In this document: in pieces, positions 50,307 through 56,469 of the stretch
Layout of the letters: each line of letters begins with the position of its first letter
Position numbering within the stretch: position 1 is the first letter of the stretch
Program-made: the position numbers and the translations under genes
The notes under the pieces: model-generated
Told to the model about the DNA's origin: nothing
The model's database searches: none
Seen by the model: the letters and a program-made list of their open reading frames with translations, nothing else
Assembly: GCA_027623995.1 (NCBI GenBank)
Contig: JAQBUF010000016.1
Coordinates: 1-56,469, forward strand
Source: Nitrospirota bacterium
Lineage (GTDB): Bacteria > Nitrospirota > Nitrospiria > Nitrospirales > UBA8639
Reading direction: 5' to 3'
DNA length: 56,469 bases

Positions 50307-52492
50307 GCACAACCATGCCTGTCTTTGTTCTGATCCCTCTTCTCCCCCTGCTCGCGTCTCTCATCTTGGTCCTTGGAGGACGCCGTTGGGGTGAGCACAG
50401 TCATCGGATCGGGATTCCTGCGATTGGCCTTTCATTTGGATTATCTGTCGGGGCGTTCCTCGAAGTATTGAGGAACGGGCCGTTCTCTATTTCCCTCTAT
50501 CGTCTCTTCCAATCGGGATCACTGGCCATTGATGTAAATCTCTATGTGGATCAGCTAACCGTTCTTATTCTGCTTTTGGTGACGGGACTGAGTGGGATCG
50601 TCCATGTCTATTCCTCTCGCTATATGATTGGGGATCCACGGTACAACCGCTTCTTTGCGGTCATCGCGTTGTTTACCTTTTCCATGGTGTTGTTAGTGAT
50701 GAGTGGCAACCTTCTGATGTTGTTGGTCAGTTGGGAGGTGATGGGGATTTGTTCGTATCTCCTGATCTCGCATTCGGCACAAAGACCCTCGGCATGCCGG
50801 GCCGCGACCAAGGCTTTTTTGGTGAATGCCGTGGCAGACGTTGGATTAAGTTTTGGAATTATTATGACCTTTTTCACGTTTGGCACCCTCGACATCCAAA
50901 CTATTCTTGGTCAGGCTGAAAGCATGAAAGATCACACCATCAATATCATGGGGTGGATGGGATTGGACATGCACATCTACCCAGTGACGTTAATCCCGTT
51001 TTTTTTATTTTTGGGTGCCATGGGCAAATCCGCACAAATGCCGTTCCATGTGTGGTTGCCGTTTGCGATGGAGGCTCCAACCCCTGTCTCAGCGCTCATT
51101 CATGCTGCGACTATGGTGAATGCGGGCCCATTCTTATTGGTAAGATTGAGTCCGTTGATTGTCTTGTCCCCCTTTGCCATGACATTCATCGCAATTGTCG
51201 GAGCCACAACCGCGGTATTTGCTGGTATTGTGTCCTTGACCCAGTCGGATATTAAAAAGATTTTGGCCTATTCCACAATCAGTCAAATCGGTTTCATGAT
51301 TATGACCTGTGGCCTGGGTGCATTTGCGGTTGCGGTTTTTCATCTGTTGGCTCATGGGTGTTATAAAGCCTTCTTTTTCCTTTCCACTGGCAATGCGCTT
51401 CGATCGGTGGAGCCGGGTCATGGACATGAGGCCAGCCTTCATCCTCCACCGAAGGGCATGGGTATCTTGTATGGTGGGGCCTTATTCCTTGCATGCCTGC
51501 CTCCGTTTATTTTGTTTTCCGGGTCCTATGAATACTTGTGGGGGGTGACGGGATTTACCTCTGCCACAATTGGGTTTAGGATCATTGGCCTGATGACGGT
51601 CTTTGTGACTTCTATCTACCTCTTTCGAAGTGTCACGTCGATATTTGTTCACGGCCCCAAGACGTATTGGCCCGCCTCTGGACACTCCCCTTTGGAACCG
51701 CATTCCATCCGACCTCAATTCCTGAATGGGTCGATACTGAGTAGCCTTCTTTTGGCGATCATCCTTCTGGGAGTCATGTTGACCTTGTTTTGGAGTTGGT
51801 TTGCCAACTTCTTGGCTCCGGCGTTGACCTACCCAGGCATGTCGGTACATGAAGGAATAGTGGATTCCGGCTCAAAGATTTGGCTTTTGGTCTCTATTGG
51901 AGTGGCCATTGCCGGGTGGGCATTTGCCTATTCGCGTGCTCGATCTGGAACACAGATGGTGGGGGCCGTGAACAGGAGCACACGATTGTATGTCTTGTTC
52001 TGGAATAAATTGTATTTTGACGAAATCTACGATGCGTATTTGGTGAACCCCACGATTCGATTCTCCCATTGGCTTTGGCGGAATATTGATATCCGAGTCA
52101 TTGATAAAGTCATTCATTCGATCGCCATCTATTCTGTGGTATTTGCGCAATGGCTTTGGAGGGTGGTGGATGTGAATGGCATTGATCGAATCGTCGTTGG
52201 ATTTGGACAGCAGAGTGTTGGGATGAGTCAATGGCTGTGGAGGGTGGTGGATGTGAAAGGCATTGATCGAATCGTCGTTGGTCTTGGACAGCAGAGTGTT
52301 GGGATGAGTCATTGGCTGTGGCGAGTGATTGATATTAAGTGGTTGGAACAAAGGATTGGGCAAGTGGGAAAGCAAGCAGATACGGCAGGGAAATTATTGC
52401 AGGCAGCTGAGCCTCGCACCATCCAACATCAATTATTAGTGATGATCGTGTGGCTGGTCTTGGCGACGGTGTTATTGTATATCTTGGTCTAA
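50303..52492 (+). CDS. NuoL-like antiporter subunit (MrpA/DabB-type) with tandem C-terminal repeats
   Basis: The 729-residue protein is homologous to NuoL and the N-terminal part of MrpA. Proton-path residues are the Glu in LLVSWEVMGICSYL, the Lys in LGAMGKSAQMPFHVWLPFAM, and the Lys pair in QSDIKKILAYSTISQIG; LYFDEIYDAYLV marks the NuoL tail. From about residue 590 to 697 four 27-residue repeats follow (W-L-W-R-x-x-D), then a terminal helix. NuoL ends in a lateral helix; here that region is lengthened by repeats. It is the likely membrane partner for DabA. TTG 50303 overlaps the mnhD stop; ATG 50315 is an alternative start. Confidence 0.88.
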   Translation: MSTTMPVFVLIPLLPLLASLILVLGGRRWGEHSHRIGIPAIGLSFGLSVGAFLEVLRNGPFSISLYRLFQSGSLAIDVNLYVDQLTVLILLLVTGLSGIVHVYSSRYMIGDPRYNRFFAVIALFTFSMVLLVMSGNLLMLLVSWEVMGICSYLLISHSAQRPSACRAATKAFLVNAVADVGLSFGIIMTFFTFGTLDIQTILGQAESMKDHTINIMGWMGLDMHIYPVTLIPFFLFLGAMGKSAQMPFHVWLPFAMEAPTPVSALIHAATMVNAGPFLLVRLSPLIVLSPFAMTFIAIVGATTAVFAGIVSLTQSDIKKILAYSTISQIGFMIMTCGLGAFAVAVFHLLAHGCYKAFFFLSTGNALRSVEPGHGHEASLHPPPKGMGILYGGALFLACLPPFILFSGSYEYLWGVTGFTSATIGFRIIGLMTVFVTSIYLFRSVTSIFVHGPKTYWPASGHSPLEPHSIRPQFLNGSILSSLLLAIILLGVMLTLFWSWFANFLAPALTYPGMSVHEGIVDSGSKIWLLVSIGVAIAGWAFAYSRARSGTQMVGAVNRSTRLYVLFWNKLYFDEIYDAYLVNPTIRFSHWLWRNIDIRVIDKVIHSIAIYSVVFAQWLWRVVDVNGIDRIVVGFGQQSVGMSQWLWRVVDVKGIDRIVVGLGQQSVGMSHWLWRVIDIKWLEQRIGQVGKQADTAGKLLQAAEPRTIQHQLLVMIVWLVLATVLLYILV
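52070..52393 (+). repeat. Four tandem 81-bp coding repeats in the NuoL-like gene
   Basis: Copies begin at the TGG codons at 52070, 52151, 52232 and 52313, exactly 81 bp apart. Copies two and three are nearly identical in DNA; the first and fourth are diverged. The encoded unit starts WLWRVVDVNGIDRIVVG and continues with an amphipathic GQQSVGMSQ segment. Confidence 0.92.
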
Positions 52493-52511
52493 ATAAAACC
52501 GTGGTTTGTCG

Positions 52512-52532
52512 TTCGTATTTCGTATCTCGTTT
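52512..52532. repeat. Short heptamer array between NuoL-like and NuoM-like genes
   Basis: TTCGTAT, TTCGTAT, CTCGTTT follow in register, the reverse complement of the ATACGAA type seen before murC and ddl. It occupies the 92-bp gap between two operon genes. Confidence 0.7.
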
Positions 52533-52584
52533 ATGAAATACTCAAGAATATTCGAGAAGGCTTGTCTCTCAAGAAAAGGATCAC

Positions 52585-54069
52585 ATGATTAGTTGGATGA
52601 TTGTCGTTCCTTTTTTAGGAATTATTGTCATGGCGTTTGTGCGAGATGAAGAATGGATCCGACGAGTCGCCTTTGGGACTACGATGATCGAGTTTGGCCT
52701 CGCACTCGTCCTGTGGAAAAGTTTTGATTCCACGAAACAGGGCATGCAATTTGTGGAGCGTGTGGAGTGGATGCCGACCTTCAATATTCAATATGCGGTT
52801 GGTGTGGATGGCATCAGTATTCTTATGGTCCTGCTCACCACTCTGCTTTGTCCACTCTGTATCCTCTGCTCTTGGAGTGCCATTACCACGCGAGTGCGAG
52901 CCTTTATGTCGCTAATCTTGCTGGTTGAAGGGGCTATGTTGGTCGTCTTTACGGCATTAGATCTTTTTCTCTTCTTTATGTTGTGGGAACTCACCATGAT
53001 TCCCATGTATTTCATGATCATACTTTGGGGAGGTCCAAATCGTATCGCCGCAGGAATTAAATTTGTCTTGTACAGCCTCACCGGCAGTTTATTACTGTTG
53101 TTGGGCATACTTGGTCTCTACCTGGAAGGTGGACAAACCTACGACATGTTGGTGCTCAGCGAACAGACTTATTCCTCCAAGACGCAATTTTGGCTATTCC
53201 TGGCGCTCTTTTTGGCATTCGCCATTAAGATGCCGATGGTCCCCTTTCATACTTGGTTGCCTGATGCGCATTCCGAAGCCCCAACGGCTGGCAGCGTGGT
53301 CCTGGCTGGTGTGCTTCTGAAAATGGGGGGATATGGATTTTTGAGATTTTGCCTGCCGATGTTTCCAGAAGCTTCCATGTTGTTCGCTCCGTATATTTTA
53401 TGGCTATCCGTGTTAGCCATAATCTACGGTGGCTATATGGCCCTGGCGCAGTCTGATCTCAAAAAACTTGTGGCCTATTCCTCAGTCTCGCATATGGGCT
53501 TTGTGACCCTTGGGATTTTTGTTTTTAATAGCCAGGGGATTCAAGGTGCAATCTTACAAATGTTTAATCACGGCATTACTACAGCAGCCTTATTCCTTTG
53601 CGTTGGACAACTGTACGACCGCACTCATAGTCGAGCAATTTCTGACTATGGTGGATTGCACAAACCCATGCCCAAATTTGTGGCTTTGTTTTTCCTGTTC
53701 TCCGTAGCGGCCTTTGGTCTTCCTGGTACGTGCAATTTCATAGGGGAATTTTTGGTGTTAGTTGGGACATCCTATATCAGCTTCGCTATGGTACTTCTCT
53801 CGATGGGAGGGATTGTCCTGGCAGCTGCCTATATGCTGTGGATGTTACAAAAGGTGGCGTTGGGGGAAGCGAATACAAAAGCCGTTGAAGGGCTCCCAGA
53901 CTTATCAAATAGGGAATTGGCTACGGTGATTCCCTTAGCGATCCTCGTACTTTGGATCGGATTGTACCCCGGACCCTTAATGGAAATGATGGATGCGAGT
54001 GTGACGCATTTGGTGAGTCAGATGGGTGAGGTGCAAATTGCACAATCGTATCCTGCTGTTTATCCCTAG
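52585..54069 (+). CDS. NuoM-like antiporter subunit
   Basis: The 494-residue protein is closest in motif to NuoM: YAVGVDGISILMVLLTTLL, LFFMLWELTMIPMYFMI, FAIKMPMVPFHTWLPDAH, QSDLKKLVAYSSVSHMG and FNHGITTAALFLCVGQLYDR, which hold the proton-path Glu, Lys and His. Start ATG 52585 has AAAAGGA upstream. It ends the operon. Together with the NuoL-like subunit and MnhD it gives three antiporter-like channels, more than a standard Mrp complex with two. Confidence 0.9.
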   Translation: MISWMIVVPFLGIIVMAFVRDEEWIRRVAFGTTMIEFGLALVLWKSFDSTKQGMQFVERVEWMPTFNIQYAVGVDGISILMVLLTTLLCPLCILCSWSAITTRVRAFMSLILLVEGAMLVVFTALDLFLFFMLWELTMIPMYFMIILWGGPNRIAAGIKFVLYSLTGSLLLLLGILGLYLEGGQTYDMLVLSEQTYSSKTQFWLFLALFLAFAIKMPMVPFHTWLPDAHSEAPTAGSVVLAGVLLKMGGYGFLRFCLPMFPEASMLFAPYILWLSVLAIIYGGYMALAQSDLKKLVAYSSVSHMGFVTLGIFVFNSQGIQGAILQMFNHGITTAALFLCVGQLYDRTHSRAISDYGGLHKPMPKFVALFFLFSVAAFGLPGTCNFIGEFLVLVGTSYISFAMVLLSMGGIVLAAAYMLWMLQKVALGEANTKAVEGLPDLSNRELATVIPLAILVLWIGLYPGPLMEMMDASVTHLVSQMGEVQIAQSYPAVYP

Positions 54070-54204
54070 ATGATGTGAAGAGATAAGGAATATCAAAGAA
54101 TTGTTTACGCGCATTTCCTTATTTCCTATTTTGGTATCCATATAGTGTAATGGAGTTCCGTTGAAACTAATGCATTATTTGTCAAGTCAAAAAATCAACA
54201 ACCC

Positions 54205-54233
54205 TTGACTTGTGAAACTCTGAGCCTTATTAC
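54205..54233 (+). promoter_or_regulatory. Promoter giving a nearly leaderless transcript
   Basis: TTGACT at 54205-54210, a 17-base spacer and TATTAC at 54228-54233. The start of transcription would fall near 54240, three bases before ATG 54243, and no ribosome site is visible between them. Confidence 0.6.
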
Positions 54234-54242
54234 TTTATAGGT

Positions 54243-54977
54243 ATGGATATGAAACAACCACGCGCCCTAAGCCATGATGAGAAAAAAGCTGCGGAAGCGG
54301 CTTATTTGGGAAAGCCTTCTCAACCTACTTGGTCTAAATCCGCCCAAGCCGTGTATCAAGGCGTGTTGAAAGCCAGAGGCATCATCGTTGAACCAGTTGA
54401 GGCCCTGGAGTCGGGTGTGGATTTTGCTGAGAAATCTACGGTGGGAGAAGGACTATTTGAGGAGGCCTTAAATCTTGGGGCCACATCGCAGGGATCCGAC
54501 GGAGTTTTGTCCTCAGATACGCAAGTACCTTCTCAATTGATTACTTCTCGCCAAGAAGCGATTGATGCCGGCTTGCTCATTGATGTGAGTAAGAAAGCCC
54601 GAGGTGTGGGATTTAATTTGGCGGTTGGTATCACAAAATCTTTATGGAATCGGAGTATTTCTGATTCACCTGATACCCTGGATGATGCTGAAGCCACGAC
54701 TCCTGAAGATGCGTCCAAGATTCGAGACATGTTACTCGCCGTTCGCCTTCGATTAGCGACCTTAGATACGCCCTTACCGTGGGTCGAGGTGCCTGTTTTA
54801 TTTCTTTCTCAACAAGGTGAGGATGCGTCGAAAATTTTTCCTATCTATGCCTTGTTTCACAAGGACCCTGTGGCAGATGAATGCTTAACCTTAATTCATC
54901 CCAAAGAATTATCATCAATTCGTCCCTCCTCTCATTCCAATGCTGGGGAAGAGCAATCTTCGCCTGACGTCTTCTAA
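54243..54977 (+). CDS. Hypothetical protein with DUF6573-like segment
   Basis: A 244-residue soluble protein. The N-terminus LSHDEKKAAEAAYLGKPSQP, then TWSKSAQAVYQGVLKARGI, looks like a conserved module. Residues about 105-180 (AIDAGLLIDVSKKARGVGFN, then LAVGITKSLWNRSI) resemble DUF6573 proteins found on plasmids, phages and chromosomes, whose function is unknown. The C-terminal part carries a strand-rich PWVEVPVLFLSQQGED segment. The family similarity is from memory and should be tested. It is transcribed from its own promoter, nearly leaderless. Confidence 0.6.
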   Translation: MDMKQPRALSHDEKKAAEAAYLGKPSQPTWSKSAQAVYQGVLKARGIIVEPVEALESGVDFAEKSTVGEGLFEEALNLGATSQGSDGVLSSDTQVPSQLITSRQEAIDAGLLIDVSKKARGVGFNLAVGITKSLWNRSISDSPDTLDDAEATTPEDASKIRDMLLAVRLRLATLDTPLPWVEVPVLFLSQQGEDASKIFPIYALFHKDPVADECLTLIHPKELSSIRPSSHSNAGEEQSSPDVF

Positions 54978-55071
54978 AACGTCTCTTTCCCGTTCATCGC
55001 TCAATTCCACAAGTTATTGACTTCTTCGTGGCCTGCACCATCGGTTGACGTGATGACAAGAGGGCCCTTCG

Positions 55072-55830
55072 TTACTCCTTACGGTTCACGTCTTTCCTCT
55101 TACGATTTTTCAATTCACCAAGAATCGGCATGTCTTCAAGATCTTGAGAGGACAGTTTAGCCCAATCGATCCCGTTCGGTGGGTGAGGGGGAGGGCTTAC
55201 GTTCAAAATCATTTCTGGTGTGATAATAAAGTGTAGTGGTAGGTCAGTGGCTTCGCGAGGAAAATCCTTGGCGACTTGAATCGCGTGAACAGTGGTGGCG
55301 ACGGGAACGGGTGCATGCCCGAGTTCCCGAAGGATTGCATATTCTAAATCCCCATACCCTTCTCCCTTTCCACATCGATGTCCTTTTGGCGTGACGGCAA
55401 CCGAGCCGGTCACGATAGCATCCAATTGAGGCAATTCCTCAAGGGGAACAAGTTCACCCCATGGCTTTCCTTTAGAAAGACTTGCGGCATGGCGCAGCTT
55501 GTCTTGAGGGATCTTTCGTGGATCAAATCGCCGAAAGCCACCTCGCAATCGCGGTGTGGGGACGAAGATGGTGATGCCGCGTCGTAGGGCTAACTCTCGA
55601 ACATAGCGTTGCGGGGCATCGGGATTCACTTTGATGCATGTGGCATCCCGGAATAGGGGAATCGTGAATAATCGCTCAGCCGCCTCTTTTGCTCCAGCAA
55701 AGTTTGGGATACGTCCATGAGGGGGGAAAGGAAATCGTGCCACTTTGTCTGCCACGAGTTGATCCCACATGGCTTGGCGAGCGGCCTGTTTAGTGGTGAA
55801 TGTTCGAAGTGCCATCTTCTCGCTCTTCAT
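55072..55830 (-). CDS. 5-formyltetrahydrofolate cyclo-ligase family protein
   Basis: The 252-residue protein matches the 5-FCL/MTHFS-like family: KQAARQAMWDQLVADKVARF at the N-terminus, then the nucleotide-binding CGKGEGYGDLEYAIL (family GxGxGYYD-like motif) and a C-terminal VATTVHAIQV. Canonical enzymes convert 5-formyl-THF to 5,10-methenyl-THF using ATP, but they are about 180-200 residues; this longer form resembles the MTHFSD-like branch whose substrate is unsure. ATG 55830 or 55815 may be the start. Confidence 0.8.
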   Translation of the reverse strand: MKSEKMALRTFTTKQAARQAMWDQLVADKVARFPFPPHGRIPNFAGAKEAAERLFTIPLFRDATCIKVNPDAPQRYVRELALRRGITIFVPTPRLRGGFRRFDPRKIPQDKLRHAASLSKGKPWGELVPLEELPQLDAIVTGSVAVTPKGHRCGKGEGYGDLEYAILRELGHAPVPVATTVHAIQVAKDFPREATDLPLHFIITPEMILNVSPPPHPPNGIDWAKLSSQDLEDMPILGELKNRKRKDVNRKE

Positions 55831-55880
55831 AAATGTGAATCCCGTGCGCGCGCAAGAATGAATGTGATACGGTGCCTCCT

Positions 55881-56315
55881 ATGCCCCATAAGCCTATTTT
55901 TTTTGTTAACGCAGTTCTTGGTGCCATAGCCGTAACCGTCGGCCTGTGGTTTCTCCGAGGCGACCTTTCTTCGGCCATGACCATTATCCTGATTGTGGGA
56001 TTGACGATTGCCTATTCCCAAATGTGTGCCACCACTGCGCATGTGTGGATGTGGTCTACTCTACTTCTCGGGTTGGAAAGTTTGGCGTGGCCATTTCAAA
56101 TGTTGGGAACCCTGGAACAATTTGGACCGGAACCACCGATTGAGGAAATGGAACGCGTATTCACCGCAGTGGTATTCGGATTTTTTTCTGGGATTTTTTG
56201 GCTCACCTTTGCCTATGGCCTTTATCGCCGGACTCACCCCAAAGTCATCGACTCTTCATCCGCTGAACCTCTATCAGCCAACCAAGCCAAAGCCCAGCGC
56301 AAGAAGAAACGGTAA
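55881..56315 (+). CDS. Small membrane protein of unknown function
   Basis: The 144-residue product has about four hydrophobic segments (FFVNAVLGAIAVTVGLWFL, MTIILIVGLTIAYSQ, the VWMWSTLLLGL region, and a last one near VFGFFSGIFWLTFAYGLY) and a Lys-rich tail. I do not recognise the family. ATG 55881 is preferred to GTG 55872; no strong ribosome site is visible for either. It diverges from the cyclo-ligase-like gene 50 bp away. Confidence 0.6.
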   Translation: MPHKPIFFVNAVLGAIAVTVGLWFLRGDLSSAMTIILIVGLTIAYSQMCATTAHVWMWSTLLLGLESLAWPFQMLGTLEQFGPEPPIEEMERVFTAVVFGFFSGIFWLTFAYGLYRRTHPKVIDSSSAEPLSANQAKAQRKKKR

Positions 56316-56323
56316 GAAATCTA

Positions 56324-56435
56324 CGTGAAGCGTGAAGCGTCATGCGTGAAGCGTAAAGCGTGAAGCGTGAAGCGTCATGCGTGAAGCGTCATGCGTGAAG
56401 CGTAAAGCGTGAAGCGTAAAGCGTGAAGCGTAAAA
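56324..56435. repeat. Sixteen-unit heptamer array (CGTGAAG, CGTAAAG, CGTCATG)
   Basis: Sixteen 7-bp units follow without a break: CGTGAAG nine times, CGTAAAG three, CGTCATG three, and a final CGTAAAA. All begin with CGT and differ only in the last four bases. It lies directly after the last gene and continues the repeat family seen before yggS. Confidence 0.95.
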
Positions 56436-56469
56436 AAATAAAAGAATTATTCTGGCCTTTTCTCCGCTC

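Noticed and set aside
52151-52312. The 81-bp repeats as an assembly duplication
   Set aside because: Copies one and four are clearly diverged while keeping frame and spacing, so at least part of the repeat is genuine; only the exact number of central copies needs confirming.
56324-56435. CRISPR array at the right edge
   Set aside because: The unit is 7 bp with no spacers and no cas genes; it is a simple heptamer repeat.

Overview
The window looks like a chromosome segment of a chemolithoautotrophic member of the Nitrospirota, probably a Nitrospira-type nitrite oxidiser of moderate GC. This is inferred from gene content (meso-DAP peptidoglycan genes, a large inorganic-carbon uptake locus, Mrp/complex I-like membrane modules) and from repeat types. 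No rRNA, tRNA or other taxonomic marker RNA is present, so the assignment is only moderately secure.

Layout. 1-134: edge of a decayed IS256-type transposase. 486-11735: housekeeping genes (lytic transglycosylase, zapB-like, zapA, rny, ymdB-type phosphoesterase, xseA, xseB, tlyA, a sugar-nucleotide epimerase, a rhodanese on the minus strand, asnS). 12018-30029: a complete dcw cluster behind a strong sigma70-type promoter: rsmH-ftsL-ftsI-murE-murF-mraY-murD-ftsW-murG-murC-murB-ddl-ftsQ-ftsA-ftsZ, mostly overlapping or closely spaced; mraZ is absent. It is followed by pgeF, yggS, yggT, divIVA and a serine hydrolase. The cluster carries two MITE-like elements (ftsW/murG and just after ftsZ) and several period-7 repeat arrays.

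34090-38090 is an accessory stretch: a hypothetical gene and a CPHC thioredoxin-like gene on the minus strand, a pair of palindromic operator-like sites, a LamG-domain surface protein whose 3' end is cut by a RAYT transposase remnant, and a DUF433/PIN-like toxin-antitoxin pair.

38091-54069 is a dissolved-inorganic-carbon and ion transport locus, the most interesting part. It holds a membrane class III nucleotide cyclase with a C-terminal PilZ domain, a SulP transporter, a 55-residue ORFan, MpsC (DUF2294), DabA/MpsB (DUF2309), and a nine-gene operon encoding a split Mrp-type antiporter (mnhE, F, G, a DUF4040 subunit, B, C, D) plus NuoL-like and NuoM-like subunits. The NuoL-like protein has four tandem 27-residue repeats in its C-terminal region. 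The three transcription units for sulP, dabA and the mnhE operon each appear to start with a promoter and a roughly 190-nt leader ending in an intrinsic terminator 23-49 nt before the start codon. Conserved sequence blocks in these leaders suggest a shared, possibly undescribed, attenuation or riboswitch-type control.

54205-56469 holds a DUF6573-like gene with a nearly leaderless promoter, a 5-formyltetrahydrofolate cyclo-ligase-like gene, a small membrane protein and a 16-unit heptamer array at the right end.
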